Below are positions 1 to 8,866 of a DNA stretch of 64,000 bases, in pieces. Position 1 is the stretch's first letter, and every line of letters starts with the position of its first letter. The stretch lies in NCBI GenBank assembly GCA_020635535.1, contig JACJZP010000004.1, forward strand, positions 1-64,000, given 5' to 3'. Both the position numbers and the translations under genes were made by a program. The notes under the pieces are model-generated. The model was given only the letters and a program-made list of their open reading frames with translations, ran no database searches and was not told where the DNA came from. This stretch comes from Flavobacteriales bacterium. GTDB taxonomy: Bacteria; Bacteroidota; Bacteroidia; UBA10329.

Positions 1-1253
1 GAGTAGTTGATCTTAGACAGTGACCGCAGTTTCTCTTCCTGAGAATTATTGAAATCATCTGCCTGTTCAACATCTCTCGTTGCCAAATGGCAGCGGTGTG
101 CCATTACCAACGCTTCGAGCAATGAATTGGATGCCAATCTGTTTGCACCATGAAGTCCCGTGTTGGCGCATTCGCCAATAGCGTATAGGTTTGGAACATT
201 GGTTCTCCCGCTCAGGTCTGTGTCAATTCCGCCACAAGCATAATGTGCAGATGGCTTTACCGGAATAGGGTCTTTTCGAATATCCAAACCAAGAGCAGAA
301 CACTTCTGAGTAATGGCAGGGAAATGAACCTGAAGTTCTTTCTCATCAACCGGACTACAATCCAAAAGCACATGATCCGCACCTAATTTCTCCATTTCAT
401 TGAACACCGCTCGCGAAACCACATCACGCGGAGCTAGATCCTCTAACTCATGATAGTTTTTCATGAAGTACTCGCCATCAGTGTTCTTCAGTCTCGCGCC
501 AGCACCACGAACGGCCTCGGAGATCAGAAACGGTTCCGCCATTTTTGGGTGGCTCAAAGCAGTTGGATGGAACTGAATGAACTCCATGTTGCTGATGTTG
601 GCTCCTACACGGTGTGCCATGGCCAGACCATCGCCTGTTGCAATGGGCGGATTGGTGGTGAAACCGTACACCTGCCCCACTCCGCCCGTGGCCAGCACGG
701 TAACAGCGCTGTAAATGAAATAGCCGTTCTTTCCGGGATTTAGGACATGCGCCCCAATACATATCCCATCGTGCATTAGAAGATCGCATGCCATGTGGCC
801 GTTTATGAGCTGAATATTCGGGTGCTCTGTGAGTTTGGACAGTAGCACCTCGGTCAATTCCAATCCGGTCTGGTCGCCTTTGTGTACAATACGGTTCTGA
901 TGGTGGCCGCCTTCTCTGCCAAGCATCAATTTGCCGTTCTCGGCATCGAACTGCACGCCCCATTCAATCACCTCCTGTATGCGTTCGGGGCCTTCGGCAA
1001 GAATGGTTCTTACCGCATGTTCATCGCACATTCCTGCACCCGCTTCCAGCGTATCTTGAACATGTTGTTCAATGCTGTCAGCGTCTTGATCGGTAACCAC
1101 CGCAATGCCGCCTTGCGCCATGCGCGTGTTGCTCATCAATTGCGCACTTTTATTCAGCACCACAACCTTCCGTTCAGGAAACGCCATGGCTGTTTTAATG
1201 GCGTAGGTGAGGCCGGCCACACCAGCGCCAATAACCAGATAATTGGCTTTCAT
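1..1253 (-). CDS. nadB: L-aspartate oxidase NadB (3' end outside window)
   Basis: FAD enzyme that oxidises L-aspartate to iminoaspartate, the first step of NAD synthesis. I translated the minus strand by hand. It starts MKANYLVIGAGVAGL, a Rossmann FAD motif, and continues through QGGIAVV, GREGGHHQNRIVH and the FHPTAL and HYACGGI motifs of the succinate dehydrogenase/NadB flavoprotein family. The frame stays open to base 1, so the C-terminus lies beyond the window; about 417 residues are present of a usual 510-540. The start codon overlaps the nadA stop by 4 bp (ATGA), so it is the second gene of a nadA-nadB operon. Without oxygen the family can use fumarate as electron acceptor, which would fit the anaerobic neighbourhood. 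Identity is confident. Confidence 0.95.
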   Translation of the reverse strand, partial: MKANYLVIGAGVAGLTYAIKTAMAFPERKVVVLNKSAQLMSNTRMAQGGIAVVTDQDADSIEQHVQDTLEAGAGMCDEHAVRTILAEGPERIQEVIEWGVQFDAENGKLMLGREGGHHQNRIVHKGDQTGLELTEVLLSKLTEHPNIQLINGHMACDLLMHDGICIGAHVLNPGKNGYFIYSAVTVLATGGVGQVYGFTTNPPIATGDGLAMAHRVGANISNMEFIQFHPTALSHPKMAEPFLISEAVRGAGARLKNTDGEYFMKNYHELEDLAPRDVVSRAVFNEMEKLGADHVLLDCSPVDEKELQVHFPAITQKCSALGLDIRKDPIPVKPSAHYACGGIDTDLSGRTNVPNLYAIGECANTGLHGANRLASNSLLEALVMAHRCHLATRDVEQADDFNNSQEEKLRSLSKINY

Positions 1254-2215
1254 GGCTTCGGTTTGAACTCCAAACAGCGGAGCATGGGAACGAGTGCCTG
1301 TTTTCTCAGATCTTCATCCAAAACAACCTCGGGGCGTTCATCTTTCAGGCAGCGATAGAGTTTTTCCATGGTGTTCATTTTCATGAAACCGCATTCGCTG
1401 CACGAACAGGTATTTTCCTCAGCTGCAGGAGCTGGTATCAGCAATTTTTCAGGCACATCTTTTTGCATTCTGTGCAGAATTCCTGCTTCAGTGGCCACAA
1501 TGAATTTCTCGGCCTTGCTGCTATTCACATGGCGGATCATACCAGCGGTGGAGCCGATAAAACCAGCCACTTTCAATACGTGTTGCTCACTTTCAGGATG
1601 GGCAATGATCTCCGCATCTGGATGCTCTGCATGCAACTTCAACAACTTATCGATGCTGAACGCCTCATGAACCATGCACGAACCTTCCCAAAGCACCATT
1701 TGCCGACCCGTTTTTCTGATCAAATACTTGCCAAGATTTTGGTCTGGAGCGAATATGATCGGGCGTTCTTTCGGAATACTGTCAATGACCATTTCTGCGT
1801 TGGAAGATGTGCAGATGTAATCACTCATGGCTTTCACTTCAACTGAACAATTCACATAGGTCACCACCACATGACCCGGGTGTTCATCAAGAAACTTCCT
1901 GAACTCGGAAGGAGGGCAACCATCTGAGAGAGAACAACCTGCTTCCATATCAGGTAGCAGGACTTTTTTTTGGGGGTTGAGGATCTTGGCGGTCTCTGCC
2001 ATGAACTTCACCCCAGCGAAAACAATGACATCTGCCGTTGTTTCAGCAGCCCATCGGGCCAATTCCAAACTATCGCCAACATGATCGGCAATGTCCTGTA
2101 TTTCGGGTTCCTGATAATAATGCGCCAAGATGACCGCATTCTTTTCCTCGCGAAGTCGATCGACCTCCTCTACTAAGGAAGCCCCAACTTCCTTCTCAAC
2201 TGTAACTACACTCAT
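1250..2215 (-). CDS. nadA: Quinolinate synthase NadA
   Basis: Condenses iminoaspartate with dihydroxyacetone phosphate to quinolinate for NAD synthesis in the cytoplasm. The 321-aa protein has the family's opening (AVILAHYYQEPEIQDIADHVGDS in part), the VNCSVEVKA and EGSCMVHEAF segments and the C-terminal CSECGFMKMN segment. These supply the three cysteines expected for the oxygen-sensitive [4Fe-4S] cluster. It lies just upstream of nadB with a 4-bp overlap. A degenerate Crp/Fnr-type palindrome sits 26 bp upstream of the start, hinting at redox control. Length and motifs are normal for the family. Confidence 0.96.
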   Translation of the reverse strand: MSVVTVEKEVGASLVEEVDRLREEKNAVILAHYYQEPEIQDIADHVGDSLELARWAAETTADVIVFAGVKFMAETAKILNPQKKVLLPDMEAGCSLSDGCPPSEFRKFLDEHPGHVVVTYVNCSVEVKAMSDYICTSSNAEMVIDSIPKERPIIFAPDQNLGKYLIRKTGRQMVLWEGSCMVHEAFSIDKLLKLHAEHPDAEIIAHPESEQHVLKVAGFIGSTAGMIRHVNSSKAEKFIVATEAGILHRMQKDVPEKLLIPAPAAEENTCSCSECGFMKMNTMEKLYRCLKDERPEVVLDEDLRKQALVPMLRCLEFKPKP

Positions 2216-2234
2216 CGCGCACGAAGATCACCCT

Positions 2235-2248
2235 ATGACACATATCAT
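2235..2248. promoter_or_regulatory. Weak Crp/Fnr-type site before nadA
   Basis: Sequence ATGACACATATCAT. One half-site is ATGAC instead of ATGAT; the other half is exact. The centre is about 26 bp upstream of the nadA start, closer than at the other genes, so repression or a site overlapping the core promoter is as likely as activation. Confidence 0.45.
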
Positions 2249-2274
2249 AAAATGACCTTTGACATGTTTTTGTG

Positions 2275-3303
2275 TCAGGAGTTTTTCGTGGATTGTGTTC
2301 CGTACATCAGTAAGACGCTGCCCGAAAGCAGCAGCAGTGCTCCGAACTGATGAATAACCCCAAGCGAAACGGGTACCATATACAGCAGTGTCAGAACGCC
2401 CAAAACGAATTGGAGGACCACCATTCCGAGTAGAAAATGGATGGTGTTCTGCTGAAATCGGTTGAGGTTTTCCTTTCGTGAAATAGCCCATATATATCCG
2501 ACCAACAGAACAACTGCATAAGCAAAAGTTCTGTGCAGAAATTGAACAGAAACAGGTTGGTCGAAAAGACTGATCATACCATCAGTTTGAACTGATTTCA
2601 TGATCATAGGCGGCATCCAATCTTCACCCATTTTGGGCCAGGTGGGAAAAACCAATCCTGCTTTCAACCCAGCCACAAATGCACCCAGAATGATCTGTAT
2701 GGAAGTAGCCACGACCAATATTCTCGACAACACTGCCAACCGTTTCGATGCCTGATTTTCAACATTTGGTTTGAGGATTGAAAGAATGACCCAAAGGATG
2801 TAGCAGAACGTGAGAAAAGCTGCGCTGAGATGAATAGCCAATCGGTAGTGGCTAACACTGGGGCGATCGACCAACCCGCTCTTTACCATGAACCAACCCA
2901 GAAAACCTTGCAACGCCCCCAACCCGAACAGCACCAGCGACTGCAGTATCAATTTCTTGGGCAAACTTTTTCTGATCAGAAATATGATGAATGGAATGAT
3001 GAACACCATGCCAATGGTGCGACCGATCATCCGATGCAAGTATTCCCAAAAAAAGATGGCTTTGAAATCTGCCAGCTCAAAATGAGAATTGAGCTTCTGA
3101 TACTCTGGAAACTGTTTGTACTGCTCAAACGCGTCATTCCAATCTGCTTCGTTCAAGGGTGGAATGGCTCCCATGATCAAGCTCCAGTCGCTCATGGAAA
3201 GCCCCGAATGTGTGAGACGCGTAATGCCACCGATCAACACCATCAGCGCCACCATTATGGCACCGCTTGCCAGCCACGCAATTACCCATTTTTTGTCTTT
3301 CAC
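2275..3303 (-). CDS. ctaA: Heme A synthase, COX15/CtaA family
   Basis: Integral membrane enzyme that oxidises the C8 methyl of heme O to make heme A for aa3-type cytochrome oxidase. The 342-aa protein has about eight hydrophobic helices and the COX15 hallmarks: GGITRLTHSGLSM near the N-terminus, EYLHRMIGR in helix two, HLSAAF, FLHRTFAY and the late HQFGALLLL. The conserved histidines serve as heme ligands. It is transcribed away from the tyrosine phenol-lyase operon. A perfect Crp/Fnr-type palindrome lies in the 93-bp divergent gap, 44 bp from this start, so the site may repress this aerobic gene while activating the other side (inference). Confidence 0.93.
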   Translation of the reverse strand: MKDKKWVIAWLASGAIMVALMVLIGGITRLTHSGLSMSDWSLIMGAIPPLNEADWNDAFEQYKQFPEYQKLNSHFELADFKAIFFWEYLHRMIGRTIGMVFIIPFIIFLIRKSLPKKLILQSLVLFGLGALQGFLGWFMVKSGLVDRPSVSHYRLAIHLSAAFLTFCYILWVILSILKPNVENQASKRLAVLSRILVVATSIQIILGAFVAGLKAGLVFPTWPKMGEDWMPPMIMKSVQTDGMISLFDQPVSVQFLHRTFAYAVVLLVGYIWAISRKENLNRFQQNTIHFLLGMVVLQFVLGVLTLLYMVPVSLGVIHQFGALLLLSGSVLLMYGTQSTKNS

Positions 3304-3340
3304 GCAGCAAAGGTAATCTCGTCAGTCAATCCTATTAACT

Positions 3341-3354
3341 ATGATTTATATCAT
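3341..3354. promoter_or_regulatory. Crp/Fnr-type palindrome, ctaA / tyrosine phenol-lyase
   Basis: ATGATTTATATCAT: intact ATGAT and ATCAT half-sites. The centre is 49.5 bp upstream of the tyrosine phenol-lyase start, as expected for class II activation at about -41.5 with a short leader. It is 44 bp upstream of ctaA on the other strand. Confidence 0.85.
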
Positions 3355-3396
3355 ACCACTGATCATGGCAAATGATGAAACTCGCATAGTAAAAAA

Positions 3397-4878
3397 ATGA
3401 CACTGAAAAACATGGAAAAACAATCGTGGGCGGAGCCATATAAGATCAAAATGGTGGAGCCCGTTTTTGAAACAACAAGGGAACAGCGCCAAAAAGCCAT
3501 TAAGGAATCCGGGTACAATACGTTCCTTTTGAAGTCGGAAGATGTTTACATCGACCTGTTGACAGATAGTGGTACATCTGCTATGAGCGACCGCCAATGG
3601 GCAGGAATGATGCTGGGTGACGAAGCGTATGCAGGAAGCCGCAATTTCTTCAACTTGGAAGATGCCATTCGTGAGTTTTATGGATACCGATTTGTGGTGC
3701 CGACCCACCAAGGACGTGGGGCTGAGCACATTCTATCGCAACTTCTGATCGATGATGGCGACATCGTTCCAGGCAATATGTACTTCACCACTACCCGATT
3801 GCATCAGGAGTTGGCAGGTGGGAAATTCGCGGACATCATTGTAGATGAGGCACACGACCCGAAAATCACTTTTCCATTCAAAGGCAATGTGGATCTGACC
3901 AAACTGGAAAAACTCATTGCCGAACATGGTGCTGAGAAAATTCCATACGTGTGCATTGCCACTACAGTGAATATGGCCGGTGGTCAGCCCATTTCCATGA
4001 AGAACCTGAAGGAACTCCGCGAACTGACCAACAAGCACGGTATCAAGATCATCCACGATATGACCCGCGTGGCTGAAAACGCTTTTATGATACAGCAGCT
4101 CGAAGCTGGTTACAGCGATCGATCCGTGAAAGAAATTGTTAAGGAGATCTGCTCTTATACCGATGGCGCCACCATGAGCGCCAAGAAGGATGCCATGGTG
4201 AACATCGGTGGTTTTTTGGCGGTGAATGACGAGCAACTTTTTGATGACGCGCGTAATCTGGTGGTCATCTATGAAGGGTTGCACACGTATGGCGGGTTGG
4301 CAGGTCGCGATATGGAAGCCATGGCGATCGGTATTGCCGAGTCGGTGCAGGACAAGCACATTGCTGCGCGAGTGGGGCAAGTACAGTATCTCGGCAGAAA
4401 GTTGTTGGATGCTGGAATACCGATCGTTCTTCCCATCGGCACACATGGCGTGTTCATTGATGCCAAGCAATTTTTGCCGCATATTCCGCAGGAAGAATTC
4501 CCAGCACAGCAGCTTGCGGCTGAGATATATCTCGAAGCTGGTGTGCGCTCCATGGAACGTGGTGTTGTCTCAGCCGGTAGAGACCAAGTTACAGGCAAAA
4601 ACCACATGCCCGAATTGGAATTGGTTCGCCTCACCATTCCCCGAAGAGTGTACACACAGGCGCACATGGATGTGATTGCCGAAGCAGTCATTCGTGTATA
4701 CAAAAGACGAGAAGAAGTGCAAGGATTGAAAATGACCTATGAGCCGAAATACCTGCGGTTCTTCCAAGCACGCTTTCAACCCATTGCTCCTGAACCAAAC
4801 GATACAACACATGAAAACGATGAGACATTTGCTTCCTGCACTGTTGGTGGCGCTGATAGTGGCGTTGGGCAGTTGTGA
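3397..4878 (+). CDS. tpl: Tyrosine phenol-lyase (beta-tyrosinase), PLP enzyme
   Basis: Cleaves L-tyrosine to phenol, pyruvate and ammonia. Tryptophanase is the close relative, but the specificity residues are those of tyrosine phenol-lyase. Recalled Citrobacter numbering maps here with a constant +7 offset: Tyr78 (Tyr71), Thr131 (Thr124), Asp221 (Asp214), Arg224 (Arg217), PLP-lysine Lys264 (Lys257, in SAKKD), Arg388 (Arg381, the phenol-OH ligand, in SMERG) and Phe455 (Phe448). Tryptophanase has Asp and Ile in place of Thr124 and Arg381. The family normally ends near residue 462; here about 30 extra residues run into the next gene. Start could also be the Met at 3412. First gene of a probable five-gene operon behind a strong Crp/Fnr-type site. 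Confidence 0.92.
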   Translation: MTLKNMEKQSWAEPYKIKMVEPVFETTREQRQKAIKESGYNTFLLKSEDVYIDLLTDSGTSAMSDRQWAGMMLGDEAYAGSRNFFNLEDAIREFYGYRFVVPTHQGRGAEHILSQLLIDDGDIVPGNMYFTTTRLHQELAGGKFADIIVDEAHDPKITFPFKGNVDLTKLEKLIAEHGAEKIPYVCIATTVNMAGGQPISMKNLKELRELTNKHGIKIIHDMTRVAENAFMIQQLEAGYSDRSVKEIVKEICSYTDGATMSAKKDAMVNIGGFLAVNDEQLFDDARNLVVIYEGLHTYGGLAGRDMEAMAIGIAESVQDKHIAARVGQVQYLGRKLLDAGIPIVLPIGTHGVFIDAKQFLPHIPQEEFPAQQLAAEIYLEAGVRSMERGVVSAGRDQVTGKNHMPELELVRLTIPRRVYTQAHMDVIAEAVIRVYKRREEVQGLKMTYEPKYLRFFQARFQPIAPEPNDTTHENDETFASCTVGGADSGVGQL

Positions 4879-5107
4879 AAAATGCTATGACTGCACCAAG
4901 AAGTGTGGCACTTGCACCAACGGCACTACAACACTTGCCGGTTGCCAAGGCGATACGGTACTTCAGGGCTTCTCGGTAGAAGCATGGAAAGCGTACTACG
5001 AAAGCCAAGGATACACGTGCGAGTATAATAACGCAACACAGAATGTCTGTGGCAAGGAGAACAAAGACGAGCTCTCGTCACATCATTACGAATGCCTTAC
5101 CGAATAA
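4811..5107 (+). CDS. Small Cys-rich lipoprotein, unknown function
   Basis: 98 residues with a start at MKTMRHLL, a hydrophobic segment and a lipobox LGSC with the lipidated Cys at about residue 22. The short mature part is unusually rich in cysteine (EKCYDC, KKCGTC, AGCQGD, YTCEY, NVCGKE, YECLTE), so disulfides or metal binding are possible. The reading frame is open further upstream, but that part codes the tyrosine phenol-lyase C-terminus; the signal peptide fixes the start. It overlaps the enzyme gene by 68 bp and lies 10 bp before the activase gene. Similar short cysteine-rich lipoproteins are common in Bacteroidota, and I do not recognise a named family. Confidence 0.75.
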   Translation: MKTMRHLLPALLVALIVALGSCEKCYDCTKKCGTCTNGTTTLAGCQGDTVLQGFSVEAWKAYYESQGYTCEYNNATQNVCGKENKDELSSHHYECLTE

Positions 5108-5117
5108 GGATTGAAAC

Positions 5118-6014
5118 ATGCAGCCACTGATCTTTGACATACAGCGCTTTTCCATTCACGATGGGGATGGTATTCGCACGGTGGTGTTCTTTAAGGGTTG
5201 CAACATGAAATGCCCATGGTGTCAGAACCCCGAGTCGATCGATCATCGTCCGGAGATTGCCTTTTATGCAGATAAATGCGAAGGCAATTCCGACTGTGTG
5301 ACCGCCTGCCCCAAAGACGCCATTGTATTTGGCTCTGAAACACACATTGACCGCTCCCTGTGTGACCGGTGTGGCAAGTGTACCGAGGTTTGCGTAACGG
5401 GAGCGTTGAAACTGATCGGGAAAGAATACTCGAAGGAAAAGGTGATGGAAGAAATTCTGAAAGACATGACCTATTATCAGGTTTCGGGGGGCGGTGTCAC
5501 ATTCTCAGGTGGAGAGCCCTCGCTGCATGCCGATTTCATTCTGGAAATTCTGAAGGAATGTAAGAAGCTTGGTATTCATACCAACATCGAGACCAACGGC
5601 TATTTCAAATGGGAGAAATTCGAACCGCTCTTGCCCTACCTCGACCAGATCTTCTTCGATCTGAAAATACTGGAAGACGAACAGAGCAAAATGACCACAG
5701 GTGGCAATAGCCTGGTCATCTTCTCAAACATGGACAATCTGATTGAGCGGAACGCTCCAGTGGAGTTCCGAATTCCACTGGTGCCAGAATTTACCACACC
5801 AAACGGCAACATCTCGGCATTGGCGCAAATGCTGAAAGAAAAACAAGTAAAAAAAGTGCACTTGCTGCCGTACCACAGCATGGGCGAAACCAAAGGCGCC
5901 AGAGTGTGCAGCCCGCTCCCAAAACTCAACCTGCCACTATTCACTGCAGAACAGCTTCAGGACGTTCAGCAGCCATTCACATCAAGGAACATTCAAACCG
6001 AATTATACAGATAA
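5118..6014 (+). CDS. Glycyl radical enzyme activase (radical SAM)
   Basis: Uses S-adenosylmethionine and a [4Fe-4S] cluster to install the glycyl radical on its partner enzyme. The radical SAM motif CxxxCxxC is Cys28, Cys32, Cys35 (GCNMKCPWC), followed by a ferredoxin-like insert typical of activases outside the pyruvate formate-lyase type. The second insert motif is complete (Cys82, 85, 88, 92). The first has only Cys54, Cys60 and Cys64, so one auxiliary cluster may be incomplete or use another ligand. SGGEPSL, the SAM-binding GGE motif, is present. It sits 3 bp before its likely substrate, the glycyl radical enzyme. 298 aa is normal. Confidence 0.93.
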   Translation: MQPLIFDIQRFSIHDGDGIRTVVFFKGCNMKCPWCQNPESIDHRPEIAFYADKCEGNSDCVTACPKDAIVFGSETHIDRSLCDRCGKCTEVCVTGALKLIGKEYSKEKVMEEILKDMTYYQVSGGGVTFSGGEPSLHADFILEILKECKKLGIHTNIETNGYFKWEKFEPLLPYLDQIFFDLKILEDEQSKMTTGGNSLVIFSNMDNLIERNAPVEFRIPLVPEFTTPNGNISALAQMLKEKQVKKVHLLPYHSMGETKGARVCSPLPKLNLPLFTAEQLQDVQQPFTSRNIQTELYR

Positions 6015-6017
6015 GCC

Positions 6018-8396
6018 ATGGAAACACAGGCAACAACCACTACCATCAGTGCCCGGTTACAGCGACTAAGAGAAAAGGTGCTCAATTATCCGCCATCCAT
6101 CTGTCCCGAAAGGGCGTTGCTGGTTACAGAATACTTCAAGAAAAAGGAGAACCGAAAAAAACCCATGGTCATCCAAAAGGCGGAAGCGTTGGCACATGTC
6201 CTTGACAGGAAAACCGTGCGGGTCTATGAAGATGAACTGATAGTCGGAACAACTACTGCCAAACGTGTGGCAGGTCCGATATTCCCAGAACTTCACGGTC
6301 TTCCAGTCATGGAAGACATTTTCCGCTTTGCCGACCGCGAAACCAACCCACTACGCATACACAAGAACGAAAAGACCAAACTGCTCACCGAGGTTGTGCC
6401 GTTCTGGCTCACTCGTTTCCTTGCCTACAAAGCACTGAAAGGAACCGAGCTGATCAAATTCGTTTCGGACCAATTGAACCCGAAATTCTACCTCATTAAC
6501 GAGACCGGTGGTATCGGACACCTCATTCCAGACCACTTGCGTGTTTTGGAATTGGGCATGGAAGGAACGAAAGTGGAGTTGCGCAAAAAGCTGTCGGAAC
6601 CGAACCTTGATGAAGATGTGCGCCATCAGTATGAAGCGATGATCATTTCCTGCGATGGCATTATCAATTATGCTGAGAAATACGCTGAGAAACTTGAAGA
6701 CCTGGTGGCTGATGAACGCGATAAGAACCGTAGGTCAGAACTCATGCAGATGGCTGCCAACCTGCGGCATGCACCAAAGTATCCAGCAGAAACGTTCCAC
6801 CAAGCAGTGCAAGCGGTTTGGCTGGTCCATACGGCTGTTTTCATTGAGGGGCTCGACAACGGCATCAGCTTCGGGCATATGGACCGTTACCTCTATCCAT
6901 ATTACCGCAGAGACCTGATCAATGGAACCATTACGCGCGATAGAGCAAAGGAAATTCTCGGTTGTTTTGGGATAAAAACCTCTGAGATAATTCCTGTTTT
7001 CAGCGGAAAGATCGGTGAATGCCATGGCGGATTTCTCAGCGGACAGGCGATCACTATTGGTGGTATTGACGCCAACGGAGTTGATCAGGCAAACGAACTG
7101 ACCTACATGATGCTGGAATTGATGGACGAAGTGCGCTTACGCCAACCGAACTACCACGCCCGCATTCATGATGGAGCACCAAAACCGTACTTGGATAAGA
7201 TCATGTCGAACCTGGTGAAAGGCGTCAATTCGCCTGCGTTGTACAACGATGAGGTCATTATCCGGTCCATGAAAAAGGCGGGTTATTCTGATGATGATGC
7301 GAAGGAATACGCAACGCTGGGTTGTGTGGAACTTCTTTCTGCCGGAAAGACCTTCGGTTCTACCGATGCTGCGTTGGTAAATATTCCGATATGCTTGGAA
7401 ATGGCTCTAAATGAAGGACGTCCGTTTTCAGATGGCTTCAGAAAAGGTAGGCGGACAAAGCCAATTTCCGAATTCAAGGACATTGAAGAAGTAAAGCAAG
7501 CATTCAGAACACAACTTCAGTATCTCATAAATCGCTTGGTCAAAACCTTGGAACCCATCGAAATTGCAAACCGTGATTTTCATCCAACACCACTCACATC
7601 GGTTCTAACTCAGGGATGTATAGAAAGCGGTAAGGACGTAACCGCAGGTGGTGCGGTCTATAATTTCAGTGGTGTGCAGGGCGTGGGCATTACCGATGTA
7701 GGCGACAGTCTTTATGCCATTGACCAAATGGTTTTCGTCAGGAAAAAGGTGACACTTCCAGAACTGGTCAAGGCACTGAAAGCCGATTTTCAAGGGTATG
7801 ACAAACTCAAAACACAGTTACTCAATTTGCCCAAGTTCGGGAACGACATGGCGAAAGTGGATGCCTACAGCCGCTGGGTTTCCGATACGTACTACGACAC
7901 CTTCAACGGAAAAACCAACACCAGGGGCGGAAAATTCGTGGCGGGCTACTACTCCACCACAACCCACTACAGTTTCGGAAAACAGACGGGCGCGTTGCCG
8001 AATGGTCGGTCAAAAGGACAGCCGTTCAGTTCGGGTATTGCACCCATGAATGGAGCCGATGCGTTGGGGCCAACCGCCATGTTCAACTCCATAACTTCCA
8101 TCGATTTTGAAAGGGCTCACAATGGGGTGAACGTCAATGCCAAATTCGATACGGCAACGTTAAAAGGTGAACACGGAAAGACAATTCTTCAGGCAGTGCT
8201 TCTGTCGTATTTCAAACAAGGCGGCATGCAGGTGCAACTCAACGTGCTGGACACCGAAATGCTGAAAGACGCCAAGCTACATCCCGAAAAATACCCGAAC
8301 CTGCTGGTGCGTGTTTCGGGCTATTCTGCCTATTTCAATGATCTCTCGCCAGAAATGAAAGACGAGATAATTCATCGGAGCAGTTTGAACATCTGA
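6018..8396 (+). CDS. Glycyl radical enzyme, CutC/decarboxylase-type, substrate unknown
   Basis: Oxygen-sensitive radical enzyme of 792 aa. The glycyl loop is RVSGYSAYF with Gly768 as radical site. The active-site loop has Cys436 and Glu438 in GCVELLSAGKTFGSTDAA. A Cys-x-Glu pair is the pattern of eliminases and decarboxylases (choline lyase, glycerol dehydratase, isethionate lyase, hydroxyphenylacetate decarboxylase), not pyruvate formate-lyase, which has Cys-Cys. Many dehydratase-type members I recall read GCVEP; Leu here and the following residues do not match any characterised enzyme that I can name. Directly follows its activase and sits in an operon with tyrosine phenol-lyase. Its substrate may be an aromatic or other fermentation intermediate, but this is inference. 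Confidence 0.92.
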   Translation: METQATTTTISARLQRLREKVLNYPPSICPERALLVTEYFKKKENRKKPMVIQKAEALAHVLDRKTVRVYEDELIVGTTTAKRVAGPIFPELHGLPVMEDIFRFADRETNPLRIHKNEKTKLLTEVVPFWLTRFLAYKALKGTELIKFVSDQLNPKFYLINETGGIGHLIPDHLRVLELGMEGTKVELRKKLSEPNLDEDVRHQYEAMIISCDGIINYAEKYAEKLEDLVADERDKNRRSELMQMAANLRHAPKYPAETFHQAVQAVWLVHTAVFIEGLDNGISFGHMDRYLYPYYRRDLINGTITRDRAKEILGCFGIKTSEIIPVFSGKIGECHGGFLSGQAITIGGIDANGVDQANELTYMMLELMDEVRLRQPNYHARIHDGAPKPYLDKIMSNLVKGVNSPALYNDEVIIRSMKKAGYSDDDAKEYATLGCVELLSAGKTFGSTDAALVNIPICLEMALNEGRPFSDGFRKGRRTKPISEFKDIEEVKQAFRTQLQYLINRLVKTLEPIEIANRDFHPTPLTSVLTQGCIESGKDVTAGGAVYNFSGVQGVGITDVGDSLYAIDQMVFVRKKVTLPELVKALKADFQGYDKLKTQLLNLPKFGNDMAKVDAYSRWVSDTYYDTFNGKTNTRGGKFVAGYYSTTTHYSFGKQTGALPNGRSKGQPFSSGIAPMNGADALGPTAMFNSITSIDFERAHNGVNVNAKFDTATLKGEHGKTILQAVLLSYFKQGGMQVQLNVLDTEMLKDAKLHPEKYPNLLVRVSGYSAYFNDLSPEMKDEIIHRSSLNI

Positions 8397-8398
8397 GG

Positions 8399-8866
8399 AT
8401 GGAAAGCAAGGATTTCAATCGCATTTGGAAATTCATAGCTGAATGTGAGGTGTTCACGCTTGCAACATCTTATCAAGACCAGCCTTACTGCACGCCCTGT
8501 TTTTATGCTTTTGACGAGATGGATCAACTGTTGATCTTCAAATCAAGCGTGGAAACCAAGCACGTGCAGGACCTTTTGAAGAATCCAACGGTTGCAGGAA
8601 GCATTCTTCCCAAAAAGCTTGCTATCGGGCAGGTGAAAGGAATTCAGTTCACTGGAACAGCAAAGCCGGTGCAGCAAGGACTTTGCACTGATCCACTCAA
8701 ATTGGAACAACTCTATTACAGCCGGTTTCCCATTGCCCGCACGGTGGATGGCGAACTGTGGTTCATCACACTCGAAACGGTAAAACTGACCGACAGCAAA
8801 CTTGGATTTGGTAAGAAACTGAACTGGTCGAGGGTCAGAAAGGCGAAGAAAGAACAGTATCGTTGA
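8399..8866 (+). CDS. Pyridoxamine-phosphate-oxidase-fold (YhbP-like) protein
   Basis: 155 aa with the split-barrel flavin-binding fold outline of the PNPOx-like superfamily: an N-terminal helix, LATSYQDQPYCTPCFYAFD strand pair, then a VQGIQ-like strand (VKGIQFTGTAKPV). It most resembles the short YhbP/UPF0306 group, which has no settled function. It starts 2 bp after the glycyl radical enzyme stop, so it is the last gene of the tyrosine phenol-lyase operon. Its 3' end overlaps the convergent diheme peroxidase gene by 32 bp. A flavin reductase or cofactor role in the operon is only a guess. Confidence 0.7.
   Translation: MESKDFNRIWKFIAECEVFTLATSYQDQPYCTPCFYAFDEMDQLLIFKSSVETKHVQDLLKNPTVAGSILPKKLAIGQVKGIQFTGTAKPVQQGLCTDPLKLEQLYYSRFPIARTVDGELWFITLETVKLTDSKLGFGKKLNWSRVRKAKKEQYR

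Noticed and set aside
478..963. 161-aa minus-strand ORF inside nadB
   Set aside because: It is a shadow of nadB in another frame; the NadB frame carries all family motifs.
3397..4878. Calling this gene tryptophanase
   Set aside because: The substrate pocket has Thr131 and Arg388, the tyrosine phenol-lyase residues; tryptophanase has Asp and Ile there.
6018..8396. Pyruvate formate-lyase
   Set aside because: The Cys-Cys pair is missing; Cys436-Val-Glu438 is the eliminase/decarboxylase pattern.
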